Source: Lamellibrachia satsuma
Taxonomy: Eukaryota; Annelida; Polychaeta; Sabellida; Siboglinidae
NCBI GenBank assembly: GCA_033239005.1
Contig: BSQZ01000026.1
Location: forward strand, 4,672,001 to 4,736,000
Length of the DNA: 64,000 nucleotides
Direction of reading: 5' to 3'
Shown: positions 32,069 through 44,380 of the stretch, piece by piece
How the letters are laid out: each line of letters begins with the position of its first letter
Numbering within the stretch: position 1 is the first letter of the stretch
The notes under the pieces: generated by a model
Told to the model about the DNA's origin: nothing
The model's input: only the letters and a program-made list of their open reading frames with translations
Database searches by the model: none
Position numbers and translations under genes: made by a program

Positions 32069-33065
32069 TCTGCTAGAACGTTGGCCGTGTAATTGATATC
32101 AACAACCCTACAAAACCCTGTCTTAGGAATACAACACACTCCAAGTGGAAAAGGTTTATTATATTGGCAATAGTATAATCGAACAGTTATGATAACTGGT
32201 ATGTCTGTTTATTATCTATGCATCTAGCAATTCCCACCGCCGTTACTTTGTTAACTGTTACGTTAACCAACAATAAGCCAAAACGCATAGAAAGTGTCTC
32301 GTCTCCTTGCCAGCAACAGTCTAGCCAAATTTTCGTGCGACTAAGACACAGTCATGAGTTGCATCAGAAGCAGAAAAACATAGTTGTCACTAATAAGTAA
32401 TCTGTCCCAATACATTAATCAAAACTCCATACGAAATGATCAATCGTTTGTAGAATGAATAAAATATGTATCAGAATTAAAACCATATCAAATATGTGTA
32501 CTCCGTAGTATAGATATTATTTATCTACAAAGCCAAACAATGTTTATACACAAACCTTCCGCATTCTGGTAGGTCACAAAGTGCCTGTTTATAATGCTCC
32601 TTTTGTTAGTAGCTGTCTCGAATCATCTCTTTCTTCACCAATTTCGTCCGACTGGCTGTCAACGCAATGCATTTCTACCTATCTAGATGAGATCAGCTTT
32701 TACAGAGAACACCACAGGAAGCATGCAGCGTGTGCTATTGATATACAACGTATGTTGAAGCAGATAACATGCACTCCAACACGGATGTAGCTCATGAAAT
32801 GCTATCTTGCACACTCCTCCATATTTCTCCAATTGATCATTCTTCGGTCATGGTAGGCCGTACACCGTATACCAATTTTTGGAAGAAGAATCACCAACTT
32901 CGCATGGATTGCTATATAAGACACGCTATATGCAAGAACTCCCCGCATGATGGCTGGTAAACAGGAATGAACCATTGTGGTCTGTTGTCTGTGCTGGCGG
33001 AAGTAATCAACGAACTACGACACGCATTGTCCATGCGCTCGGACGGCGTTGTCCTGTTTGCATAA
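32063..33065 (+). CDS. Gene M coding blocks, U3 copy
   Basis: Start MASARTLA at 32,063. Blocks: KPKRIES... to 32,400; HKVPVYNAPF...TPTRM 32,573-32,790, full length; LAEVINELRH... ending TAA at 33,065. The acceptor-like gttag before the second block is gttaa here and in U4, so if that block is an exon it must start further in, after aataag. Confidence 0.45.
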
Positions 33066-33264
33066 CATAATCTATTGCAGCACCACGCCTTTGTCACCTG
33101 TCAACGCCCTGAATGATTTTGTAATCCTCACTTAGAAGCGCAATTTCTATGTCGCAATTATTCTGGTATCCTAATTGTATCGACACATGCGTGTTGTTCT
33201 ATTGAGGACACGTAATCGTTCTGTTTACAGCAATTTTCTCAACATGGTTACACAAAAAAATAAT

Positions 33265-34857
33265 AGTAATAATAATAATAATAATAATTGACTTCTATGG
33301 CGCCTATATCCTCAGGAACCTGAGCTCAGAGGCGCAACAAAACAGAATCAGTAGGCGTAATCGTAAACATGGACGCGCAAAAGTCAGTACCAGAACGAGG
33401 GACAACCGAACATTTATGGTGGGAATGCAATTTGGAATAGATGTCTTGAGTTTTTTTCGGAAAATAGCAATAGTTTCGGATGTTTTCAAAGCGATAGGGA
33501 GTTCATTCCAGACCCTAGGCGCAGCGACAGAGAAAGCACGTTTACCCAAGTTAAGTTTCGTCCTAGGTACAATAAGTTGTTGTGAAACTGATGATCTTAG
33601 CTGCCTAGGGATATTTGAAAGATGCAGGAGACTAGCCAAGTAGAATGGTTGTTGTGTAGATAGAGCACGATATGCAAGAGTGGACAGCTTAAAATTAATT
33701 CGATAAGAAACTGGAAGCCAGTGTAACTGTTTAAGTAGTGGTAGTGACGGTGAAAACCGAGGCGCCCTGAGAACTACACATGCCATACAATTTTGTACTC
33801 GTTGGAGTTTAGCCAAGTCTGTTTTAGCAATGTTGTTTAGTAGTGAATTGCAATAGTCAAGACGACTGCTAATTAGTGCCGTTGATATTGTTTTAGCAGT
33901 AGATATAGATATGTGACGCCGAATTCGACGAAGATCACGAATATGATAGAAACAGGATTTACATACTTGAGAGATATGCTGGCGAAAGTTGAAATCACTG
34001 TCAAAGATAACACCTAGATTACGAACAGTATCTGATGGGAATGTATCACTGCCAAGCAGTTTAACAGGAAAATGGTTGATGACTTTATTTCGTTGTTGTT
34101 TAGTGCCAATAATAATAAGGTCTGTTTTATCTGGATTAAGCTTTAGCTTACTTGATTCCATCCACGACAAGATATCAGTAAGGCAATCACAAAAAGTCGA
34201 AAGAGATTCTTGTACATTTGATTGTGAAAGTGATATGTAAACCTGTGTGTCATCAGCATAAAGGTGATGACTGAGATTACGATTAGCAATAACTTGGTTG
34301 AGCGATGTAGTATATAAGCTGAACAGAACAGGGCCAAGGACGGATCCTTGTGGCACTCCAAATGGTAGATGTTGTTGGCTAGATAATGTGCCAGATATGT
34401 TAATACTTTGATATCTGTCTGATAAAAATGATTTGAACCACCAAAGAGCTGGGCCAGAAATTCCAAAATATCTATGGAGGCGTTGTAAAAGGATTGAATG
34501 ATCAATTGTATCGAAAGCAGCTGAGAGATCAAGCAAAGTGAGTGCTGTGACTTTGCCATTGTCCATGTTATCAACTATATCATTGTGTATCTTGAGAAGA
34601 GCTGTTTCAGTAGAATGGAATCGTTTATATGCAGACTGTAGATCATTTGATAAGTGATGGTTGTAAATATGTTCATGAAGGCGATTAGCAACAACTTTTT
34701 CCAATATTTTTGACAGAAAACTGAGATAAGAGATAGGACGATAATTCCTTAGGTCATCTTTGCACAAAGTTTGTTTTTTAATAAGAGTATTTACAAGAGC
34801 TTGTTTGAAATCCTGTGGAACAACTCCACTCTGCATTGAAAGGTTTATGATAGTAGT
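33265..34857 (-). mobile_element. CR1/L2-like retrotransposon, 5'-truncated, uninterrupted RT (U3)
   Basis: Best copy. On the minus strand one 519-codon frame (33,304-34,863, its first codon lying a few bases outside the element) runs from the RT fingers (NYRPISYLSFLSKILEKVV) through LLDLSAAFDTIDH, GVPQGSVLGPVLF, HHLYADDTQVYIS and WMESSKLKLNPDKTDL to the C-terminal PRVWNELPIALK block. After the stop comes ggcgcc and an (ATT)n tail at 33,265-33,290, the usual simple-repeat end of L2-type elements. Endonuclease missing, so not autonomous. No internal stops suggests recent insertion or recent homogenisation. Confidence 0.93.
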
Positions 34858-34879
34858 ACGCATCAGTTAGTGTACGTTC

Positions 34880-35056
34880 AGTGTTCAAAGTGTTCTACAC
34901 TTCACCACTAGCACACCTGTTCATTCCAACTCCATCTCGACTTCTCTGGGAAGCACTCAGTCATGCTGCAGTTACTGCTCGAAGACCATTCGTACGTATA
35001 ATCACCACTGCCTATAGCCAGATACTCATTCATACAAACGAATGAGCTGTGGCAAC
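34880..35056 (-). mobile_element. Decayed SINE, minus strand (U3)
   Basis: Positional counterpart of 6,393-6,569. Confidence 0.7.
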
Positions 35057-35614
35057 GTTCGGTGAAACAAATTGCCAAAGCTTCAAAACGGCAGCAAGAC
35101 GGTTCAAGCTAGGGTTTTCACGACTAGGAGCCTGACGTTCTATCTGGAACGTTGTCACGCCCCATTCGATGGGAGAAAAGGAGAAGGGTCAGAGAAGAAG
35201 CGAGGAAGGGAGAAGAGGCAGCGCGGGAGGGAGATGTGCCGTTTGTTTGTTAATGCAGACATATACAAGTGTTTAGCAATATTTAATATGGCCATGGTTC
35301 GCACCACGCTGTAGCTTACTCATGCGCGCATCTTACTGCTAACACTAGTACGAAAAGTAAAATAATAAACCGCGCAAAAACAAATGTTGCAACATAGGCC
35401 TCTATAGCTCAATGCGCATACCAGCTCATATCACGGCATGTGGCTTTTATTAAACGTCGGCAGGGAAGCGTGTCTGCGTATCAGTGTTTGTTACACACGT
35501 GTATCCTGGTACAAAGTCAACACTTGTGTCGAACGCGGTGTCTTTGATGGGGAGCGTTGAATGCTATATCAAAGATGATTGATTGTTTGCTATAATGTTT
35601 ACATCATCTAACGT

Positions 35615-36045
35615 GTGTCCTGGAACGAAACTAGCATTGGTATCGCATCAAAGAGACGTCGGAGTCGTGCATCAGTGCTTCACTTGACCTGGATGGAGGC
35701 AGAGTCTTGTAAGAGCAGTTGCTGTAGACGTGGGCGAATGGATGAAGATTGGGTGACGTCGAGCAAGACAAATATGTATTTGGGCAGCGGTTTGATGCTG
35801 CCGAGCGCCGTCGTCATGAGTTCCCTGTCGTCGATGAACTGTCGCATCAAACATACGACCACATTGTCGCCGTTGTCGAAGCCTCCTATTTTCGAGGCGC
35901 CGACGTCGTCGCGATCACCGACGTAGAGACGCAATCCCCACTCGTCTTCGACGTGTTTCAACAGTTGACTGCAAACTTAGCGCGAGATTATCGCGAAGCC
36001 GCCCTGGCAATAGACAAAGTTAGCGGAGTGTTGGATTTACAGTGA
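35615..36045 (+). CDS. Block K, U3 copy (full length)
   Basis: Candidate exon begins after tatttgggcag (35,788) and reads RFDAAERRRHEFPVV...SYFRGADVVAITDVE...FDVFQQLTANLARDY...VSGVLDLQ, stop at 36,045, about 85 codons. A TGA just upstream in this frame (35,743) means an intron or alternative start is needed. Codons end mostly in g or c, unlike all neighbours. The competing frame MSWNETSIGIASKRRRSR... (35,615-35,926) is less codon-like. Function not recognised. Confidence 0.5.
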
Positions 36046-36464
36046 GCTCACAGTTGTTCTAATCAATCAGTATTTGCGCTGAGTAGTATTGGCTTATGTT
36101 TTGTTAACCAGATTGATTTGTTTAATGTTTTTATTTATACTTTCACTGTACATCCTTCTTGTCAAAGAATATTTGATTTTTTATGAGTATGCTGTAATCA
36201 AGAAAAGTACGTCGTTTATATGAGTACAACCATATGGTAACATGCATATTGCTCAAACAAAGATACATATGAGAGATTGATTTTGTAAATATTTAGCAAA
36301 TATTCTATTGAAATAATGTTTTTTCTCATAAGCAATTGATACACTGCTTATGAAAATGTTGACCATATTATTGTATTTATTAAACATAACTTTTTTTTAC
36401 CAAACTAACGGTGCTTTTCCTCTTTTTTCACTGATGTTCATGGGTTAGGTTCAGGTAAAATATT

Positions 36465-37286
36465 GTCCAGTCATTCTTTCTTCTTTTCTTTCCATACTTT
36501 TTTATCGGCTGCCCCCTCTCCATCTTTCATCTTCCCCCGATCTTCTCATATCCCACCTCACGCAGTCCTTCGATCTTAGCTGTTCTTTCCCCTTTTCTTG
36601 CATCCTTGATGTTTTTTCACCTTTCTCTTCCACTCTCTTCACTAGTATGTCTGCATCCATCCTTACCAAGTGGCCTGCCCATTTCAACTTGCTTCTCACC
36701 AATCTTCCTGTTGAACTGTTTTGTTGCATCACATATTTCTCAGGTCGTTCATCTTTCTTTCGTCAACCCTCTTTGCTCGTGTTATTCGACAAAACCAGAA
36801 CCAACTTTCAGCTGCTGTTGTTGTTCTGTCAACGCCACTGTCTCCAGATACAGATTAAGGCATGCTTGTGTAACACAAGCTCTCAGGACTTTCCTTTTCA
36901 GCTTTTTCAAAATGTTTCTGTCCAACATGACTTCCTCTACCTTTCCCCCAAGTATTCGCTCGCTGTTGTATCCGGCATCGCATTTCTACCTCTGAATACT
37001 CATCGTCATTAACCATTCCTCCAAGTTACACAAAGCCATCCACTTGGTTGAACTCCTTATCATCCAAAGTAATGTTCAAGTCCTCTCTCTGATGTCAAAC
37101 CCACATCTCTTCTGTCTTCTCCCGGCTCATTATCGGTCCGTGCTTCTTGAACATCCCCTTCCATTGCTCCAACACTTCCTGTAGTTCTTGTTTTTTGTCT
37201 GCTATCATGGCCAGATCGTTTGCATACATCCCCTTCCTGAGAACATCCTTCATGCTGATATTCCTGCTGATTAGTGCCACCACCAT
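36465..37286 (-). pseudogene. RTE-like RT fragment, U3 copy 1
   Basis: Close to inner copy 1 of U1 (shared ccaagtattcgctc and tttctcaggtcg variants). YAND box present. Confidence 0.85.
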
Positions 37287-37385
37287 GATAAAGTGAAAAG
37301 GGTCATTTCCTTGCCTCTAACCGATGTTAACTTTAAACTCTTCCGACAACACACATCCAACCACAACTCTTCTTTTTGTTCTCAG

Positions 37386-37702
37386 GAACATGACAGTTCT
37401 GGGTGTTGCACGCCATGACACAGAACTGACTAAATACAACCAACTCATTTAAAGTCAGACTCCCAGATAAGTACAAGATGTGTTGGAATGAACAGGTCAG
37501 CCAGGGAGTGAACTGTTAAGCATGTTGAACAATCCCAATGAGTGGATACACTGCTGTGTAAACATAAAGATGCCTTTACTTTAGGTCTTTTTACAATTGC
37601 TGCGGCAGCCAGGAACAATTTTGGTGGACCGAGAGTGAACAATATCAAGGGTCACTTCTATCAGATCGGGCTTGCCTATCCCCACTTTGTGTGTTGGTAC
37701 AG
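37386..37702 (+). pseudogene. Exon pair X1-X2, U3 (X1 frameshifted, X2 acceptor lost)
   Basis: X1 37,386-37,470 is 85 bp with ctcatttaaag. The X2 acceptor ttttacagg is ttttacaat here, removing the AG. The same double damage is found in U5, indicating a shared ancestor for these two copies even though U3 and U5 differ elsewhere. Confidence 0.65.
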
Positions 37703-38269
37703 GTTGGTGTCATAAGTAGACATAACCGACTTGGAAGCAGGCCATTTATGGTGCTCTTGCAAATTCATTGGATTATGAGTGAAACAGAGATTGCAAAAAC
37801 TGTAACAATGAATTGTGGAGGAGGGGAAAATGTCACATTAGATTGAGAAACTAACTTTTACAGTTGTTCTAATAAATCAGTATTTGCGCTGAGTAGTAAT
37901 GGCTTATGTTTTGATAAACAGATTGATTTGTTTAATGTTTTTATTTATACTTTCACTGTACATCCTTCTTGTCAAAGGATATTTGATTTTTATGAGCATG
38001 CTTTAGTCAAGAAGAGTGCGTCGTTTATATGGGTACAACGATATGTTAAAATGCATATTGCTCAAACAGAGATACATATGAGAGATTGATTTTGTAAATA
38101 TTTAGCAAATATTCTATTGAAATAATGTTTTTTCTCATAAGCAATTTATACAGTGCTTATGAAAATGTTGACCATATAATTGGATTTATTAAACATAACT
38201 TTTTTTTACCAAACTAACGGTGCTTTTCCTCTTTTTTCACTGATGTTCATGGGTTAGGTTCAGGTAAAA

Positions 38270-39117
38270 TATTGTCGAGTCACTCTTTCTGTTTTATCTT
38301 ACCATACTTTTCTATCGGCTGCCCCCTCTCCATATTTCATCTTCCCCCTCTCCATCTTTCATCTTCCCCTGATCTTCTCAAATCCCACCTCACGCAGTCC
38401 TTCGATCTTAGCTGTTCATTCCCCTTTTCTTGCATCCTTGATGTTTTTCACCTTTCTCTTCCACTCTCTTTACTAGTATGTCTGTTTCCATCCTTACAAT
38501 GTGGCCTGCCCATTTCACCTTGCTTCTCACCAATCTTCCTGTTGAACTGTTTTGTTGCATCACATATTTCGTCAGGTCGTTCATCCTTCTTTCGTCAACC
38601 CTCTTTGTTCGTGTTATTCGACAAAACCAAAACCAACCTTGCAGCTGCTGTTGTTGTTCTGTCAACGCCACTGTCTCCAGATACAGATTAAGGCATGCTT
38701 GTGTAAAACATGCTCTAAGGACTTTCCTTTTCAGCTTTTTCAAAATGTTTCTGTCAAACATGACTCCCTCTACCTTTCCCCGAGCATTCGCTCCCTGTTG
38801 TATCCGGCATCGCATTTCTACCTCTGAATGCTCATCCTCATTAACCATTCCTCCAAGTTACACAAAGCCATCCACTTTGTTGAACTCCTTATCATCCAAA
38901 GTAATGTTCAAGTCCTCTCTCTGATGTCAAACCCACATCTCTTCTGTCTTCTTCCGGCTCATTATCGGTCCATGCTTCTTGAACACCCTCTTCCATTCCT
39001 CCAACACTTCATGTAGTTCTTGTTTTTTGTCTGCTATCATGGCCAGATCGTTTGCATACATCCCCTTCCTGAGAACATCCTTCATGCTGATCTTCCTGCT
39101 GATTAGTGCCACCACCG
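38270..39117 (-). pseudogene. RTE-like RT fragment, U3 copy 2 (before Y1 of U4)
   Basis: Start codon position altered (accgtgat at 39,115). One t lost in atgtttttcac at 38,443. Resembles the U1 copy 7 and U2 fragments, as expected for the array-terminal type. Confidence 0.85.
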
Positions 39118-39191
39118 TGATAAAGAATAATGGGTCACTTCCTTGCCTCTAACCGATGTTAACTGGAAACTCTTCCGACAACCCAGATCAG

Positions 39192-40479
39192 ATTCCACCA
39201 AAGCTTCCCAGGCCCGGAGACATTGGTGGTCAACAAGGACTCTCATCACGGCCACACAGTTAATATAAGCTGGTGTACTGACAGGACAGTAGTTGGTGTA
39301 ATGCTGGTATCGAGATGAAAAAAGGCAGCCATATTTATTATCTTTATAGAAAACAAAATAAAATCTTTTTAAAATTTAATCCCCACCTCCGGGGGCCCAT
39401 ATGGACGGTTCCCCATTTGACCCTCCATGTTCGGCAGAAGGGGAATAGGAGACAACAGACAGACCAGCATAAACTTCTTGATATGTTAGATATAGTACAC
39501 AGAATATGTGTATGCAGACATTGAAAACTAAAGCTGATTGAGTGTTGTTGTTTCTGCGTGCTACCTACAGACATGCAGAAGTTCCCGCTGCGTATGAAGG
39601 AGAGATACCATAGTAGGGACTGTGTTACAGCCCTAAGTGTCTATCTCGCCCCCAAAACGGGTGAGTCTCCCTGCTTGCTACATTTGACTAGAATGTTAGA
39701 ACTAAACGTTATGAATTCTGACTAATTCATAGCAACTACAATTATGACTAACGTCTCATTTAGATGTGTTGATTATATTTGTTACGCTAATGTGCAAGTT
39801 GCTCCTTTGAAGCAGAGCTGTTTTGGTATTGTCCATTGCTCGACTGTTTTCAGCCCTGAGTGGGAAATGTATTGAGATAGCCTACTGGACAATTTCGGGA
39901 GCTGCGCAAATGATTCATTCTGCAGCAACCAGAGTCAGTTGGACAGGGCCACAGCTCTTCAAAACGTTCTCTGTACACACCAATCACATCACCAGGGTAA
40001 TGTTTTCAACGAAGCATTGCGTCTCTGGTAGGTCCAATTCTCAAGTATATTTCTTTGGAAAATATTCAAATATACCTGGAAAAGCTTTGTTTCATGATGA
40101 TGACCATGTCACATTTATGGGTTGATTTTTAGTGGGGCATTATGTACATATACTGTGACATCCAAAGTTCTATAAAATATACAAGTAAAAGCTTGGTTTT
40201 CTTTTCAAGTAATCCAAGTTGAAGCATTGATTATGATCATATCAGCTTTAGTTTGATATGACGCGGCTTACCAGTATCAGGGCCTTGAAATATTGAAAGT
40301 GAATCACTGTAGCTCACTGCTGTGTTTGCAGTGTGCTCTGAGTACAGCCATGTACATCAGTGGACGACATAGAGCCTTTCGATTACACAACAATTGACGT
40401 ACCAGCAGTAAAGACGTCACGACAGGGCGGCATCGGTGTCACCTGGGACAAACCACACAAGGATGAGAACATCGACAGC
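39192..40479 (+). pseudogene. Gene X exons Y1-Y5, U4 copy (Y4/Y5 fused)
   Basis: Y1 39,192-39,295, Y2 39,571-39,660, Y3 39,854-40,027 (174 bp, open) and fused Y4/Y5 40,332-40,479, as in U3. From exon to intron the U3 and U4 copies differ at only a handful of positions (for example gtcggttgg/gtcagttgg in Y3), so their duplication is recent. Confidence 0.55.
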
Positions 40480-40500
40480 GTAAGTTCTTGACTCATGCTG

Positions 40501-40885
40501 ATTATTGCACTCACAGCCAAGTCAGTCTTTACGCAGACATTACAGCTTACATGAAGTGTAAAGTGATTGTTGTACTCACAGCTCAGTCAGTCTTTACACA
40601 GATATTACAGCTTACTTGAAGTGTAAAGTGATTATTGTACTCACAGCCAAGTCAGTCTTTATTCCGACATTACAGCTGACTCGAATTGAAAAATTATTCT
40701 TCCACTCACATACCAGTGAGTCTTTATATAGGTCATACAACTGACTCAAAGTGTCAAATAATTATTGCACTCACATACCAGTGAGTCTCTATACAGATAT
40801 AACAGCTGACTTGTAGTGTAAAGTGATTTTTGCACTCGCAACCCGGTTAGTCTTTCACGGACATTACAGCTTACTAGAAGTGTAA
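40501..40885 (+). repeat. 65-bp minisatellite, about 6 copies (U4)
   Basis: Same array as U2 and U3 with isolated substitutions. Confidence 0.85.
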
Positions 40886-40973
40886 AGAGCTCTCTTGCTC
40901 TTGCATTAAAAACACGCGGGAAGGAGTTGTAGACCGAACTGCCCCAGGTATATGGGTAGCTGTCTTGCCCCAG

Positions 40974-41669
40974 GGGGCACCAAGATGGCTTTTTGGGGTA
41001 TTTTTAGTGCTGCAAATGTTGATCCTTTTATGGTCGTCGGCACACTGCTTCAAATGTTCATCCTATCATTCCACTAGTATTCAACAGATGTGTAATATAG
41101 ATGTAATGTTTGGTCGAATTATATATATTTTTGGAATGGAACCATTGGTTGATTCAGACAGAAAAGGAAGCATTTAAGTAGACAGGTTTTCTTACACCTA
41201 TGTGTAACAAGATATTTGTAAACAAAAATGTGTAACATATTCGCATGGCCTGCATTAAAAGAAACTGTCGAAAATTTTACCCATTCATTTATTGGCTTTT
41301 GGGATGATGAAATGACGACATCTGTTAATATCATTGCAGACACAATGGGTCAGCTCTTTACTCCATCTCTCGTGAGTAGTACGTCACCACGAAGAAGTGA
41401 GTTGGTTGTTGTGCATCAATCAGCTGAGATTTTCCCAGAAGCATATGGTAAGTGAGCTAGGAATATATATTTAGACTGAATTAATATTACACCATTAATT
41501 ATTTCAATACTATGCGGGAAAGTTCATTTTGGCAAAAGTGTACCCTGTACGTGAAAACGCCCACATACAAATGTATTTATTATTACCTTTGTTAAATTTA
41601 ATTTATATAAATGTTATAACTTATTGTATTATTAAAAAAAATACCGTTGCAGTCGACGGTCCAACATAA
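40974..41669 (+). pseudogene. Gene X blocks Y6-Y8, U4 copy
   Basis: Y6 from 40,974; Y7 41,228-41,447 (MCNIFAWPALKETVENFTHSF...) with donor gtaagtgag; Y8 ends VDGPT with TAA 41,667-41,669. Confidence 0.42.
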
Positions 41670-41872
41670 TGAAGATATTGCCATATGGTTTCTCCTGGAA
41701 GTCTTTAAGGACAATCAATGCAGACTGTTCTGGCGACACAGGAAATGATCAAGTGTTGACTGAATTAATACCATTCAGTGAACCATGTGTAGGTGTTAAA
41801 TCTGTTATTGACCAGACTTGAGCGGATCTACACACTGGGTAGTGGGTCCAGGAAGTGTATGGAAGGAGACCA

Positions 41873-42289
41873 TTTTCTTGCTGAAGCTATCTGCCGCATT
41901 TGATACCATTGGTCACAGAACAACTTATTAAAAGTGTGTCAATGTGGTGTGGCATATCTGCAACAGAGCTGGTTCTCATAATATTTAACTGATAGATGCA
42001 AAAGAATGAAGATAGCGAATTGTTTCTCAGCTACGCTCCCTACTTCACGTAATGTTCCTCAGGGTGTTTCACTCTCTACGCTACTCTACTTGGCTCAGTT
42101 ATCCAACGTCACAACTTGGATCACCAAGTGTATGCTAATAAATCACAGACCTATGCTATTTTGGCTACATGAGATACAAATCACTTCGAAATCTAGCTCA
42201 GGGATTGTCTCCACAAAATCTTCCATTGGATGACAGAGACCACATTAAAGTTAAATGCAAGTAAATCCGACTTAGTTATTATTGGTGGG
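41873..42289 (+). pseudogene. Decayed CR1/L2-like RT fragment (+), U4
   Basis: As in the other units; private changes include gaaatctagc and ccgacttag. Confidence 0.7.
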
Positions 42290-43148
42290 GTAAATTTTGC
42301 ATGTCTATTTGAATCGATTAGGTGGGCACAATATGTTGCAAGACGTTTCCTTATGAGTCAGACTTTAGATTGCATGTAGAGAAGCACAGTAAAATCAAAA
42401 CGTGTGGAAAGCATTAGCTTAACAGTGTCGCCTGGTTGTTCTTCGATGAGAAGAAATTTGCATGTTTGCTGGAGTGCCATAAAACACTAATATTATATAG
42501 CCTTTTTGTTTAGGGAGTGACGTAGAGTGATATAATGAAAGCATTGATTTACTAAAATGCAAGGAAGGACATCGACGTAATAATTTACATGTAAGTGATT
42601 ACGGATTGACAGACGTTTGCTACGATGACAATAAAACTGATGCCGATTGACCAACTAATGCGAATCGAGAATAATAACCTGAATCTGAATATGTAATGAT
42701 CGATGTACTTTTGTTTAAAAAATAAGAGTCCAATGACGTGAGTGACACTTAGCATTATCTGCTATTTGGTTGCACCTCCTATCGGTCGCTGGAGAGACCA
42801 TTCCACAGTCACCGGGTCTCTTATGGTTACATATCGAGCAGCTCTCAGGGGAGAGATTTGTCGGCCCCCAGACCTTCTTGTAGTTCTCCAGCCAAACTAT
42901 GACAACACGACAACCCGTTTATATAGTAGGTAAACCTATTTAGCTGAATTTGTGGTGTGAACTCTTGAAACAGGTTAACTTTACTTTTAACTGATATAGC
43001 AACTACTAATTAAACAATTTAGTTAATTAGAATGTTTCTTATATGGCATATTTCATGTTGTAATGCTGCAAAGTGTATAACATGCATAAATAATATTACT
43101 AGTCTATGTTATTGATATTGAATTATGCAGATCTAGTGGTGAAATTAT

Positions 43149-43183
43149 GCGCATGCGCCGGAAGTGATCACTCTAAGATGGCG
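43149..43183 (+). promoter_or_regulatory. Gene M promoter cluster, U4
   Basis: gcgcatgcgc 43,149-43,158, ccggaagtg 43,158-43,166, aagatggcg 43,175-43,183. Confidence 0.75.
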
Positions 43184-44180
43184 TCTACTAGAACGTTGGC
43201 CGTGTAATTGATATCAACAACCCTACAAAACCATGTCTTAGGAATACAACACACTCCAAGTGGAAAAGGTTTATTATATTGGCAATAGTATAATCGAACA
43301 GTTGTGATAGCTGGTATGTCTGTTTATTATATATGCATCTAGCAATTCCCACCGCCGTTACTTTGTTAACTGTTACGTTAACCAACAATAAGCCAAAACG
43401 CATAGAAAGTGTCTCGTCTCCTTGCCAGCAACAGTCTAGCCAAATTTTCGTGCGACTAAGACACAGTCATGAGTTGCATCAGAAGCAGAAAAACATAGTT
43501 GTCACTAATAAGTAATCTGTCCCAATACATTAATCAAAACTCCATATGAAATGATCAATCGTTTGTAGAATGAATAAAATATGTATCAGAATTAAAACCA
43601 TATCAAATATGTGTACTCCGTAGTATAGATATTATTTATCTACAAAGCCAAACAATGTTTATACACAAACCTTCCGCATTCTGGTAGGTCACAAAGTGCC
43701 TGTTTATAATGCTCCTTTTGTTAGTAGCTGTCTCGAATCATCTCTTTCTTCACCAATTTCGTCCGACTGGCTGTCAACGCAATGCATTTCTACCTATCTA
43801 GATGAGATCAGCTTTTACAGAGAACACCAACGGAAGCATGCAGCGTGTGCTATTGATATACAACGTATGTTGAAGCAGATAACATGCACTCCAACACGGA
43901 TGTAGCTCACGAAATGCTATCTTGCACACTCCTCCATATTTCTCCAATTGATCATTCTTCGGTCATGGTAGGCCGTACACCGTATACCAATTTTTGGAAG
44001 AAGAATCACCAACTTCGCATGGATTGCTATATAAGACACGCTAAATGCAAGAACTCCCCGCATGCTGGCTGGTAAACAGGAATGAACCATTGTGGTCTGT
44101 TGTCTGTGCTGGCGGAAGTAATCAACGAACTACGACACGCATTGTCCATGCGATCGGACGGCGTTGTCCTGTTTGCATAA
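43178..44180 (+). CDS. Gene M coding blocks, U4 copy
   Basis: MASTRTLA at 43,178; KPKRIES... to 43,515; HKVPVYNAPF...SFYREHQRKHAACAID... 43,688-43,905; LAEVINELRH... with MRSDG, TAA at 44,180. Open in each block. Confidence 0.45.
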
Positions 44181-44380
44181 CATAATCTATTGCAGCACCA
44201 CGCCTTTGTCACCTGTCAACGCCCTGAATGATTTTGTAATCCTCACTTAGAAGCGCAATTTCTATGTCGGAATTATTCTGGTATCCTAATTGTATCGACA
44301 CATGCGTGTTGTTCTATTGAGGATACGTAATCGTTCTGTTTACAGCAATTTTCTCAACATGGTTACACCAAAAAATAATA

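Larger units (their letters stand above)
28042..39191 (+). repeat. Outer tandem unit U3 (11.1 kb)
   Basis: Colinear with U2 but with a 904-bp deletion fusing Y4 and Y5, the minus-strand CR1/L2-like element present, an untruncated block K, and one X1-X2 pair between two RTE-like fragments. Shares the Y4-Y5 deletion and an 8-bp loss (tgatgaca at about 28,198) with U4: sister units. Confidence 0.9.

Noticed and set aside
33261..33290. Stand-alone (AAT)n microsatellite
   Set aside because: It lies exactly at the 3' end of the CR1/L2-like element and is absent from the empty sites, so it is the element's tail.
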